Positions 24,513 through 32,572 of a stretch of DNA of 64,000 nt are shown here, one piece after another (within the stretch, counting starts at the first letter, position 1; the number at the start of each line of letters is the position of its first letter). The stretch covers positions 248,001-312,000 of the forward strand of contig NZ_JAMTCO010000001.1 of NCBI RefSeq assembly GCF_024171925.1, given 5' to 3'. This DNA comes from Actinokineospora diospyrosa (GTDB taxonomy: Bacteria; Actinomycetota; Actinomycetes; Mycobacteriales; Pseudonocardiaceae). The notes under the pieces were generated by a model. The model worked only from the letters and a program-made list of their open reading frames with translations, had not been told where the DNA came from and did not search any database. Both the position numbers and the translations under genes were made by a program.

Positions 24513-26078
24513 CTACCCCGTGGCGAGCTCCGCCTCGGCTGCTTGGCGCTGCAGGCCGGACTGGGTGCGCAACGGGACCTCCCTGATCGCGACGATCGCC
24601 GCGACCGTCACCAGGGACAGCACTGCCGCGACCAGCAAGATCGTCGCCGTCGCGTCGCCGTAGGCCGCGCGCACGATGTCGGCGACGAACGGTGGCAGTT
24701 GGTCGAGGGAACCGATGCCCGCGCCGCCCGGGGCGACCGGAATCCCTTGTGCTGCCAGGCCTTGCGTCGTGAGCGCGGTGACCCGACTCGCCAGGATCGC
24801 GCCGAGCACGGACACGCCGACGGTGCCGCCCAGGGACCGGAAGAACGCGACGGTCGAGCTCGCGGCGCCGAGGTCCGACGGCGCGACCGTGTTCTGCACC
24901 GCCAGCACCAGGTTCTGCATCGTCATGCCCATGCCCGCGCCGAGGACGAACAGGAACACCCCCATCAGCGCCAGGTCCGTGCTGTGGTCGATGGTGCCGA
25001 GCAGACCGAACCCGGCCACCATCAACGCCGAACCCGCCACCAGGAAAGCCTTCCAGCGGCCGAGCCGGGTGATCAGGATCCCGGACAGCGTCGACGACAG
25101 CACCGACCCGATGATCATCGGCAGGGTCAACAGCCCGGCCGCGGTCGGGGAGTGGCCGCGGGCGATCTGGAAGTACTGGCCGAGGAACACCGCGCCGCCG
25201 AACAGCGCCGTGCCGACCGCGACGCTGGCGAGGGTGGCCAGTGCGGTGGTCCGGTCGCGGAACAGCCGCAACGGGATCATCGGCTCGGCCGCGCGCGACT
25301 CGACCCACACGGCCAGCGCCAGCAGCACCACCCCGGTCCCGACGAGCGCGAACGAGGTCCCCGAGCCCCAGGCGAACTCGCTGCCCGCGAGCGTCACCCA
25401 GATCAGCAGGTCGCTCACGCCCGCGGTGATCAGCGCCGCGCCCAGGTAGTCGATGCGCACCTTCCGCTTGACCACCGGCAGGTTCAACGTCCGCTGCACC
25501 ACCACCGCGGACACGACCGCCAGCGGAACGCACACGAAGAAGCACCACCGCCAGCCCAACCAGCTGGTGTCCACGATGACCCCGCCCAGGAGCGGCCCGG
25601 CCACCGTCGCGACGGACATGACCGCCGCGATCGGCCCGGAGTACCTGCCGCGCTCACGAGGGCTGATCATCGCGGCGATCACGATCACCACCAGCGACTG
25701 CAACCCGCCGAGGCCGAGGCCCTGCACCACCCGCCACACGATCAGCATGTCCACCGAGCCCGCGAGGCCCGCGAGCACCGAGCCCGCGGTGAACACCCCG
25801 ATCGCCAGTTGTACCAACAGCTTCTTGCTGACCAGGTCGGACAGCTTGCCCCAGATCGGCGTGCTCGCGGTCGAGGCGAGCAGGGCCGCGGTGATCACCC
25901 AGGTGTACTGCCGCTGCGACCCGTGCAGGTCCCGGATGATCGTCGGCAGCGCGTTGGACACGATCGTCGAGGACAGGAACGCCGTCAGCATCGCCAGCAA
26001 CAGCCCGGTCAACGCCTCTACCACGCGCCGGTGGTCCATTCGGCCGCTCTCTTCAGCGGACAGCACTGGGGTGGTCAA
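24513..26078 (-). CDS. DHA2-family (14-TMS) drug efflux MFS transporter
   Basis: 521 residues with 14 hydrophobic helices. Motifs of the EmrB/QacA group: N-A-L-P-T-I-I-R-D-L in TM1, W-G-K-L-S-D-L in the 2-3 loop (motif A) and G-P-L-L-G-G-V-I in TM5 (motif C). It pumps toxic compounds outward using the proton gradient. The TTG start overlaps the stop of the MarR gene (TTGA) and has AAGGAG eight bases upstream, so the pair is a coupled operon. Confidence 0.93.
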   Translation of the reverse strand: MTTPVLSAEESGRMDHRRVVEALTGLLLAMLTAFLSSTIVSNALPTIIRDLHGSQRQYTWVITAALLASTASTPIWGKLSDLVSKKLLVQLAIGVFTAGSVLAGLAGSVDMLIVWRVVQGLGLGGLQSLVVIVIAAMISPRERGRYSGPIAAVMSVATVAGPLLGGVIVDTSWLGWRWCFFVCVPLAVVSAVVVQRTLNLPVVKRKVRIDYLGAALITAGVSDLLIWVTLAGSEFAWGSGTSFALVGTGVVLLALAVWVESRAAEPMIPLRLFRDRTTALATLASVAVGTALFGGAVFLGQYFQIARGHSPTAAGLLTLPMIIGSVLSSTLSGILITRLGRWKAFLVAGSALMVAGFGLLGTIDHSTDLALMGVFLFVLGAGMGMTMQNLVLAVQNTVAPSDLGAASSTVAFFRSLGGTVGVSVLGAILASRVTALTTQGLAAQGIPVAPGGAGIGSLDQLPPFVADIVRAAYGDATATILLVAAVLSLVTVAAIVAIREVPLRTQSGLQRQAAEAELATG

Positions 26079-26500
26079 CGGTGTTGCTCCTTGCCGATGT
26101 CGTCGTTGAGCTTGCGCAGGTACCCCAACAGGCACCCCACGTCGTCCTCGGACCACCCGGCCAGCAACCCGACCAGGCGATCCGCCTCCTTGCGCCGGTG
26201 CGCGGCCAGCCAGTCGGCCCCCCGGTCGGTGAGCGAGAGCAATCCCGCCCGCCCGTCCCCGGGGTCGGGCCTGCGCGCGACCAGCCCGGCCCTGGTCAAC
26301 CCCGCCACCTGCCTGCTGACCACCGACGGGTCGACCGCCAGCCCGCACGCGAGCTGCCCCAGCCGCTGCTCCCCACCCCGGCTCAGCCCCGCCAACACCG
26401 CTGCCGCCGCCTGGTGGTCGTCCTGCTTGAGCGCCCGCCCGGTCCGCACGACCGCCCGCAACGCCTCGATGAGCCCGGTTGCCGTCTCCCCGGCGATCAT
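26075..26500 (-). CDS. MarR-family regulator
   Basis: 141 residues from the ATG at 26500, chosen for its GGGAGG site. Winged helix: L-A-C-G-L-A-V-D-P-S-V-V-S-R-Q-V-A-G-L as helix-turn-helix, wing R-R-P-D-P-G-D-G-R-A-G-L-L-S-L-T-D-R-G. It forms an operon with the efflux gene and probably represses it until a drug ligand binds. Confidence 0.92.
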   Translation of the reverse strand: MIAGETATGLIEALRAVVRTGRALKQDDHQAAAAVLAGLSRGGEQRLGQLACGLAVDPSVVSRQVAGLTRAGLVARRPDPGDGRAGLLSLTDRGADWLAAHRRKEADRLVGLLAGWSEDDVGCLLGYLRKLNDDIGKEQHR

Positions 26501-26546
26501 GACCGCCTCCCGGTGGTGGTTGGGATGGCCAACTATAAAGAGGTTG

Positions 26547-26561
26547 GTTGTGGAACACAAC
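26547..26561. promoter_or_regulatory. Candidate MarR operator overlapping promoter
   Basis: A 15-bp inverted repeat GTTGTG-GAA-CACAAC. On the reverse strand a -10 hexamer TATAGT (26537-26532) lies 17 bp from a TTGTGT -35 inside the repeat, so a dimer bound here would block the MarR-efflux promoter. Confidence 0.55.
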
Positions 26562-26965
26562 TAGTGGTGTTCCGGCTCACGGACCCACCGGGTCGGCGGC
26601 GGGGGATGTTCCCGTTGTGCGGGCGAACAACCCGAGTGCGCCGGTATCGATGGTCATCAGCCGACCCGGTGCCGTGGTGTGCCCAGGGGATGACTGCCCG
26701 GGCGATGTCCACGTCCGACTCCTGGTCCGGGTGGCCGCCCCAGCGCTGTGCGGGGGCTTCGACAGTGAGGACCACCCGAACGGGGCAGCGGGGGTGCGAT
26801 TGCGGCACGCCAGTGCTTCGTGGACGGGAGTTTCCGCACCGGGGCGGAATGCTCATGTGGACTGTGGGCCGATCAGGCGACGGTCGGTCGTTCGGGGCCG
26901 CTGGGGGTGGCTGGGTGGGACAGTGGGCTCCGGCGCTGGGTGTCGACCACGGGAACGGTGGGCTG

Positions 26966-27670
26966 ATGACCATTGCGAGCCGGTGGCCGCAGGCGAGTTT
27001 GCTGGGTGGTCTGGACGAGCGGGTGCGGCGGGAGCTGCTCGGGCTCGGCCAGTCCGTGCGCGTGCGCGATGGCGATCGACTACTGCGGGCGGGGGACCCG
27101 GCCACCCACGTGTACCTCCTGCTGCTGGGCTGGTTCAAGGTGCACGCCAACCGCCCCAGCGGCGACGAGGCCCTGATCGCCGTCCGCTCCGGCGGCGACC
27201 TCGTCGGCGAGTTGGCCGCGTTCGAGGGACGACCCCGGACGGTGTCGGTCCGGGCCTGCGGTCCGGGGGTGGTGCGCCGGATCGAGCGGGAGGACTTCCT
27301 GAGCTTCCTCACCCACCACGGCTCAGCGTTGCGAGCGGTCCTGCGCGCCGTCTCAGCGAAGCACCGCTGGGTGACCCGCAGGCTGACCGACTTCGCGGGC
27401 TACGCGGTCCAGCGCCGGGTCGCTTGCGTGCTCGCGGAGTTGGTCGAGAAGGACCTGCGCCACGCGGACGGAACCGCCATCCCGGTACGGCTGAGCCAGG
27501 CCGAGTTGGCTGCGCTGTCGGGGACTTCGGTCCCTTCGGTGCAGCGGGTGCTGCGGGAGTTCCGGACGGCGGGGCTGGTGGAGACGCGGTACCGGCGGGT
27601 GGTGGTGGTTGACGTGGCGGGGGTGGCGCGGGTGGCGGGGGAGGAACAGGTCGTGGAGTGCGTGTGGTGA
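26966..27670 (+). CDS. Crp/Fnr-family transcriptional regulator
   Basis: 234 residues from ATG 26966; in-frame starts further upstream exist and the ribosome-binding site is weak. The N-terminal cyclic-nucleotide-binding roll (about 10-125) includes G-D-R-L-L-R-A-G-D-P-A, G-E-L-A-A-F-E-G-R-P-R-T-V-S-V-R and R-I-E-R-E-D-F. The C-terminal Crp-type winged helix (about 150-215) contains L-S-Q-A-E-L-A-A-L-S-G-T-S-V-P-S-V-Q-R-V-L. The phosphate-binding Arg position is present, so nucleotide binding is possible. Target genes unknown. The ~460 bp between this gene and the MarR start hold only the MarR promoter/operator. Confidence 0.9.
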   Translation: MTIASRWPQASLLGGLDERVRRELLGLGQSVRVRDGDRLLRAGDPATHVYLLLLGWFKVHANRPSGDEALIAVRSGGDLVGELAAFEGRPRTVSVRACGPGVVRRIEREDFLSFLTHHGSALRAVLRAVSAKHRWVTRRLTDFAGYAVQRRVACVLAELVEKDLRHADGTAIPVRLSQAELAALSGTSVPSVQRVLREFRTAGLVETRYRRVVVVDVAGVARVAGEEQVVECVW

Positions 27671-27680
27671 TGGAACGTGG

Positions 27681-27944
27681 TTGTCCACAACGGCTTGAGT
27701 TGCCCACAGGGTGCGGTTGCTGCTGCCGGTTTGTGGGTGCTGCTCGGTAGGCTGTGTATCGGGGGCGCTTGCTGCGGATGATCTTGTGGGGGTGGTTGTC
27801 CACAACGCCTTCTGTTGTCCACAGGCGCTGGTCGCTGGTCCCGTTGCGTCGGTGCTGCGCGGTAGGCTGTATGTCGGGGGCTCTTGATCTGGTTGATCTT
27901 GTGGGCTGGTTGTTGCTTGTCCACAACGGTTCTGGCTGTCCACA
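27681..27944 (+). repeat. Three tandem units each with a DnaA-box pair
   Basis: Three ~115-121 bp units. Each starts with two direct DnaA-box-like nonamers whose starts are exactly 19 bp apart: TTGTCCACA 27681 / TTGCCCACA 27700; TTGTCCACA 27796 / 27815; TTGTCCACA 27917 / CTGTCCACA 27936. Between the pairs each unit carries a conserved G/T-rich segment (C-G-G-T-A-R-G-C-T-G-T-R-T-R-T-C/T-G-G-G-G-G-C in bases, then a TTGATCTTG-like end). Five of the six match the TTGTCCACA-type actinobacterial DnaA box in at least eight positions. No ORF with coding character covers the region. Confidence 0.75.
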
Positions 27945-27976
27945 GGCTGCTGCTTGCTGCTCCCGGTTTGTGGTGC

Positions 27977-28300
27977 TGCTCGGTAAGCTGTGTATTGGGG
28001 GCTTTCGATCAGGTTGATCTTGACGTCAGCCGTTGCTGGGAGTGCGTCGCAAGGGATTCGGGCCTCCGCCTTCGGCTCCGGTAACCGCCTCGGCTTCGCC
28101 ATCGGTGCAGATCCGCGACAATGCGGAAAGCTCGATGGGGCGAACTTGTTTTGCGCGGGGCCCCTACAACACCCGACGCAGAACCGCAAAGCAGGGGCCC
28201 AAAAGCAGGCCCTGCCGCTGACGACGCTACGGGTGTTGTCCCCCCACGCAAAACAAGTCCGCCCCATCGAGCCGGCTTGGCACCAGCGACTCCGACTGCG
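27977..28300 (+). repeat. Left copy of a long direct repeat flanking the NRPS segment
   Basis: This stretch is largely repeated at 63178-63548 in the same orientation: identical runs around the CGGTARGCTGTGTATT-type unit end, the segment after GACGTCAGCCGTTGCTGGGA, and the entire hairpin element. The right copy has ~45 bp extra, including two CTCGTCGCCTGGCGGCGA repeats. The copies are about 35.2 kb apart. Confidence 0.75.
28131..28271. repeat. 141-bp hairpin (MITE-like) element, left copy
   Basis: Imperfect terminal inverted repeats of about 30 bp (starts CTCGATGGGGCGAACTTG, ends with its near complement CAAGTCCGCCCCATCGAG), continuing inward into a second stem (ACAACACCCG with CGGGTGTTGT) and a third small stem (GCAGGG...CCCTGC). 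No transposase, and no clear target-site duplication. A second copy lies at 63381-63523. Confidence 0.75.
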
Positions 28301-28314
28301 CGGGGCTGGGAAGG

Positions 28315-28600
28315 TGGGTCGGGGCGGACCTGACGGCAGCTGAGTTGGCACCGTCGGGTCCGAGTGTCCACGAGCTGGCCAGGTGGGCTGGGGCGGACCT
28401 GACGGGGGCTGGGTTGGCACCAGCGGCTCCGAGGGGCGCGGGGCTGATCAGGTGGGCTGAGGCGGACCTGACGGAGCGCGGGCTGGCATCGCTGGGGCCG
28501 AGTGTCCAGGGGCCGGTCTGACGGAGGCTGGGTTGGTACCGGCGGCTTCCTGCGATCCAGTGGTCGACCAGGTGGGCGGGGTGGGTCGGCGCGGCTACTT
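28315..28600 (+). repeat. Degenerate 69-bp tandem repeat, non-coding
   Basis: The phrase GGCGGACCTGACGG recurs at 28323, 28392 and 28461 (exactly 69 bp apart), with a diverged copy near 28512. A related array lies at ~63548-63735. Together with the blocks before it, the interval 27671-28639 holds no gene I can support. Confidence 0.65.
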
Positions 28601-28639
28601 GTGGGGTTAGGGCTGGGTGATTTCGAGGAAGGGGGGAGG

Positions 28640-29956
28640 TCACTCGGGGTGGGCGGGGCGGATGGTGAGGCGTTCTACGCGGGTTGCTATTCGGATGGGG
28701 ATGGTGATCTCCGCGGTGATCACGTCGTGTTCTACGACGTGGTGGTAGATGGCTGCGGCGGCGGTGATCAGGGGGATGGTGTCGGGGATGGCGGCGGTCC
28801 ACTGCTCCCCGGTGTACCAAGCGAATCGGTTGGTTGTGGCGGCTAGGGCGCAGTGGGTTTGGCGGATGGTGCGGTCGACCCAGTCGGTGGGGGAGTGGGG
28901 GCGGACGACGATCTCGGCGTTGGCGCGGAGGGTGGGGTCTTGTTCGTCGTCGTCGATGAGGAGGATGTCTTCGCCGGTTCGGCGGCTGGGTGGGAAGGGG
29001 AAGCGGGTGACGGTGATCGCGCCCTGTTCCAGGGTGGTGGACACGGCGAAGGCGGTAGCGGGTTGGGCGTTGAGGTTCAGCGGCCCGAACGGGCGGGGGG
29101 CGGTGGAGCGGACCGGGGTGGCGAGGCCGAGGAGGTCGTACACCTTGTCGCGCAACAGGTGTGACGGAGCGGGAAAGGTGTGCGGTCTGTCCGATGTGGA
29201 CGACAAGGCGCGAACCGAGGTGAGGAGGTCGTTGTCGACGGCGTCGGCTGGTAGGACGGCGAGGCCCAGGGCGGCCGCGTAGGTCGCGATGGGGCCCGAG
29301 TCGCCGACGACGATGTCGGAGGCCACCAGGGCGGCGGTCCAGTCCGAGTCCGGCGACAACGCGATCAGGCCGCCGAAGTCGGTTGCCACGCCGGGAACCA
29401 GGGCCACCACGCGGAACTCGTCGAAAGGCAAGCGGGACAAGACATGCGCGGCGATGTCGGGGCGGGCGCACGCGACGCCGACCAGGCGGGCGCGGTCGGG
29501 AACGCCGAGGAAGGAGCGGAACTCGGCGCGGCGCGAGCGGATGGCCAGGACGCGCGACCAGGTCGGGTCGCCCATCACGAACGTGCGGCCGACCGCGCCG
29601 GGGATCGCGGCTTCGGCGGCCGCGCGGTCGGATTCCGCCGACACGCCCACCGCGACCGGGATGTCGTCGGCGTCGGTGATGGTCACGACGAGGCCGGTGG
29701 TCTCGCCGGTGGCGTGCCTGGCCAGGACCAGGTCGTAGCCGTCGGTGCGCGACCAGGGGACGGACGGCACCGCGGCCGCGCGCAGCACCTGCTCCACCGC
29801 GGGCGCCCCGCCGACCGCGCTCCAGCGGACGGTGACCTCCGGCGCCACCTCGACCGGGTGCACGACATCGCGCAGGGGGCCGAACTCGGCCAGGCCGCCG
29901 ACGGCGACGAGCAAGGTCGGGGTGGCGCCCCGGCCCCCGGGTCGACCCATGATCAT
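28640..29956 (-). CDS. GT-B-fold (glycosyl/glycerophosphotransferase-like) protein
   Basis: 438 residues from the ATG at 29956; two further ATG/GTG choices lie nearby. The layout resembles a family of actinobacterial GT-B proteins found beside dynamin-like GTPases: an N-terminal Rossmann start (T-L-L-V-A-V-G-G), a middle G-D-P-T-W-S-R-V-L-A and the C-terminal nucleotide-side motif V-V-G-D-S-G-P-I-A-T-Y-A-A-A-L-G. No transmembrane segment. Substrate and reaction unknown. Divergent from the GTPase gene at 30169, about 210 bp away. Confidence 0.6.
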   Translation of the reverse strand: MIMGRPGGRGATPTLLVAVGGLAEFGPLRDVVHPVEVAPEVTVRWSAVGGAPAVEQVLRAAAVPSVPWSRTDGYDLVLARHATGETTGLVVTITDADDIPVAVGVSAESDRAAAEAAIPGAVGRTFVMGDPTWSRVLAIRSRRAEFRSFLGVPDRARLVGVACARPDIAAHVLSRLPFDEFRVVALVPGVATDFGGLIALSPDSDWTAALVASDIVVGDSGPIATYAAALGLAVLPADAVDNDLLTSVRALSSTSDRPHTFPAPSHLLRDKVYDLLGLATPVRSTAPRPFGPLNLNAQPATAFAVSTTLEQGAITVTRFPFPPSRRTGEDILLIDDDEQDPTLRANAEIVVRPHSPTDWVDRTIRQTHCALAATTNRFAWYTGEQWTAAIPDTIPLITAAAAIYHHVVEHDVITAEITIPIRIATRVERLTIRPAHPE

Positions 29957-30168
29957 AGCAGCGCCGAACCCCTTATCAGCAGCCCCGTTCGCGGTCCTCA
30001 ACCATGCCACACGGGGCTACCGGCACCACGGTTGGGGCCTGGCGTGGCCGTTTCCCGCCAGTCACCGCTCCACTGTGGACGCCAACCGGGCCCGCATGCC
30101 GGGCAGTTCGCGCAATCCCCTCCGCTGATGGCATCTGCACGGGCGCGGCGGCCCATGATGACCGCGCA

Positions 30169-31518
30169 GTGGCAGCGAATCACGAGGGAGCGGGCACCAT
30201 CGACAGCCGCGAGATCATCACGCTGACACCGCGGTGGCTGCGGGAGGTGGCGATGCTGGCCACCGAGCACGGCCGCGGTCGCACGGCCGCGGCGATCGAG
30301 CGGCTCGCCGCGGGCCGGGAACGGCAGTCCTGGCGGGTCACCGTGGTCGGCGAGCCGGGAGTGGGCAAGTCGACGCTGGTCAGCCGGGTGCTGGGGCGGG
30401 AGGGGCTGCCCGGGGTGGAGCTGGTTGAAGCGCACTGGCAGCCGGGCGGGCCACCGCTGGCCGCGGCGACCGACACCGACGGGGTGCTGCTGGCCGTGCC
30501 CGCCACCGGGGTGTGGGGCGCCGCGCAGTCGCGGCTGCTCGAGGACGCGCTCGCCACGCACGTCACCTCGGTCGCGGTCGTGGTCACCATGCTGGACCGG
30601 CTCAGCGCCGCCGAGCGCGGCCGGGTGCTGACCTACATCAATGCGCGGGTGGGCCGGGTCGTGGTCCTCTCCGGCCCTGGGGTCGCAACGGAGGACCCGG
30701 CGCGGGCTGCGGTGCGCGCGTTCCTCTCGGACTCCGCACCGTTGCCCGACCGCGCCGAGTTGCGCGCCCGGCGCATCGCCGCGCGGCTGGCCGACCAGTG
30801 CACCGCCATGGCCACCAGCACCGGCGAGACCATCGCCGACGCCCGCCGTGTGCACAGTGGACAGTCGATCGACGAGCGGTCGAGCCGGGCGCGGACCTGG
30901 GAATCGCTGCGGGTGCAGCTCTCCGACCGGCAACTGGCGCTGATCGGCCGCATCGGCGAGCACCTGCGCGCGGACCGCGCCGCGGTGTCGGCGCGGCTGG
31001 CCTCGGACCTCTCGCGCTCCGGCGACGGCAGGGCGTGGTGGCGCGCGGAGCTGCCCGGCAGGTTGCGCGCGGAGCTGATGGACCAGGCGGTGCGCGCCGA
31101 GCACCTCATCCTCACCGGCATCGCCAAGGACGCGGACTGGCTGGCGGGCCAACTCCCCGACACGCCGCCGTGGCGGCCGCCGCGGACCCTGGTGCTGAAG
31201 GTGGACCAACCCCCGACGCCCAGCGACCTGGCCACGATCACCACCTCGACCGAGTCGACGCTGGTGCCGCTGCCCGAGTTGAGCGGCGGGCTGGCCAAAG
31301 CGGTCGAGGGGACCACGGCCGTCCTGATCAACCAGATCTGGCGCCTGCTCGCCTCGGCCTACGAGCCGCTGTTCACCAACCTGGCCCAGAAGCAGGCCGC
31401 GTGGCAAGCCGAACAGGACGGCGCCCACGACGAACCCGGCATCGACTGGTACACCCTGGCCCGCGCCGCGACCGCGCTCGCGGGGACGATCAACGCCGCG
31501 CTGCGCAACACCCACTAG
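30169..31518 (+). CDS. Dynamin-like P-loop GTPase
   Basis: 449 residues from the GTG at 30169; the frame is open further upstream, so the start is tentative. Walker A is G61-E-P-G-V-G-K67-S68-T. V-V-V-T-M-L-D-R-L-S occupies the place of the N/T-K-x-D specificity motif. The long helical remainder (about 200-440) fits the stalk of bacterial dynamin-like proteins such as IniA/IniC or DynA. These remodel membranes using GTP. No transmembrane helix is obvious, so membrane association would be peripheral. Divergent GT-B-like partner upstream. Confidence 0.7.
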   Translation: MAANHEGAGTIDSREIITLTPRWLREVAMLATEHGRGRTAAAIERLAAGRERQSWRVTVVGEPGVGKSTLVSRVLGREGLPGVELVEAHWQPGGPPLAAATDTDGVLLAVPATGVWGAAQSRLLEDALATHVTSVAVVVTMLDRLSAAERGRVLTYINARVGRVVVLSGPGVATEDPARAAVRAFLSDSAPLPDRAELRARRIAARLADQCTAMATSTGETIADARRVHSGQSIDERSSRARTWESLRVQLSDRQLALIGRIGEHLRADRAAVSARLASDLSRSGDGRAWWRAELPGRLRAELMDQAVRAEHLILTGIAKDADWLAGQLPDTPPWRPPRTLVLKVDQPPTPSDLATITTSTESTLVPLPELSGGLAKAVEGTTAVLINQIWRLLASAYEPLFTNLAQKQAAWQAEQDGAHDEPGIDWYTLARAATALAGTINAALRNTH

Positions 31519-32177
31519 CCGATCACGGCGCTGGATCCGCCCGCCTTGCTGCGTCGATTCGGCAGCGGGTCTCCTGGTTGCCGAGCCGGAGCTCGATCGG
31601 CGTGGCGCTCGCGGCGCGCAACAGCGGCCTGACGAGGCCGGGCTCCGAGCACCCACCGCACTCGAGCCCGAGGGGCAGCGGTCCGGTCCGACGTGGTGGG
31701 CGACCGTGCTGATCGACCAACTGGTGGCGTGCCGCGTCGCTCGGCGTCTGGTTGCACAAGCGCTGGGCCGAGTCCGCTCGGCTGCGGGCTGGGGTGGTGG
31801 CTGGCTCGCGGGCCGCCGGTAACAGCTGTCCTGGAGTCGGCTGGAGTGCTTGCCGAGCGGCTTGTCGTTGTGCTGCTTGGCATCTGGTCACGGGCGCTGG
31901 GCTGTGCCCGCTCGGTGGGGGCTCGATCGGCGGGAGGGAGATGAGTTCGCAGCCCGGTAGGGCCGCCGGGTGCGGAGCGCCGCGTGGTGTCTGGGTGGGC
32001 CGCAGCCGTGCGGAGGTGGCTGGTCGAGGTGCTCCGGCTGACCGGAGCCAGTGGGCGGCCACGTGTAGCGGCACCAGGGCTCGGGTAGAACCTGGACCGA
32101 GGGAGGGGCCAGCAACGCTGAGGCGAGGCCCGAGGGCGGAACCGGGCGCCGACTGGCGGGAGTCCGGGGTGGTAGCG
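31519..32177. other. Gene-poor interval
   Basis: Open frames exist on both strands but have the biased Pro/Arg/Ala composition of GC-rich non-coding DNA, no convincing start signals and no recognisable domain. I see no RNA gene or mobile element here. Confidence 0.55.
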
Positions 32178-32495
32178 CTAGTGGGGGGCGTTGAGGATCC
32201 CGTCGAGGAGGCCGGGGTAGAGGGTGTCCAGGTCGGCGCGGCGCAGGGTGGTGATGCGGGAGGTGCCAGCGGGGTGGATGGTGACCACGCCCGCTTCCCG
32301 CAGGGTGCGCAGGTGGTGGGTGCGGGTCGACTTGGTGATGGGCAGGTCGATCGAGCCGCAGGCCACCCCGGTGTCCAGGCGGGCCAGTTCGCGGACCAGG
32401 TGCAGGCGGATCGGGTCGGCCAGGGCGTGCAGGACCCGCTCGATGCGGATCTCGTCGAGGCTGGGGTGCGGGATGTCCTCTGGCATGCGGTCCAT
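32178..32495 (-). CDS. ArsR-family winged-helix repressor
   Basis: 105 residues from ATG 32495 (ATG 32486 possible). Helix-turn-helix: R-V-L-H-A-L-A-D-P-I-R-L-H-L-V-R-E-L, then S-I-D-L-P-I-T-K-S-T-R-T-H-H-L-R-T-L-R-E-A-G-V and wing P-A-G-T-S-R-I-T-T-L. Only one Cys (V-A-C-G), so not a typical metal sensor. Divergent from an MFS gene, with a symmetrical operator between the two starts; likely an autorepressing controller of that exporter. Confidence 0.9.
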   Translation of the reverse strand: MDRMPEDIPHPSLDEIRIERVLHALADPIRLHLVRELARLDTGVACGSIDLPITKSTRTHHLRTLREAGVVTIHPAGTSRITTLRRADLDTLYPGLLDGILNAPH

Positions 32496-32496
32496 G

Positions 32497-32548
32497 GTAC
32501 GAGAGGTTTCGTAGTTCGAGAACCTTCGTACTACGATGCCTCTCGTAC
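32497..32548. promoter_or_regulatory. Nested inverted-repeat operator between ArsR and MFS genes
   Basis: Outer perfect 10-bp arms GTACGAGAGG (32497-32506) and CCTCTCGTAC (32539-32548) enclose inner arms TCGTAG (32509-32514) and CTACGA (32531-32536). The arms abut both start regions, so one bound dimer, or two side by side, could shut both promoters. Confidence 0.7.
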
Positions 32549-32572
32549 AACCATCGACCAAGGGGGAAGCGC

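Noticed and set aside
27681-27944. Chromosomal replication origin
   Set aside because: DnaA-like boxes are present, but there is no dnaA, dnaN, gyr or parAB neighbourhood and only six boxes here, far fewer than actinomycete oriC regions usually hold.
27353-28420. Reverse-strand frame over the left repeat block (355 codons)
   Set aside because: Its sequence is a translation of the repeats and hairpin and also overlaps the Crp/Fnr gene; no start signal or family.
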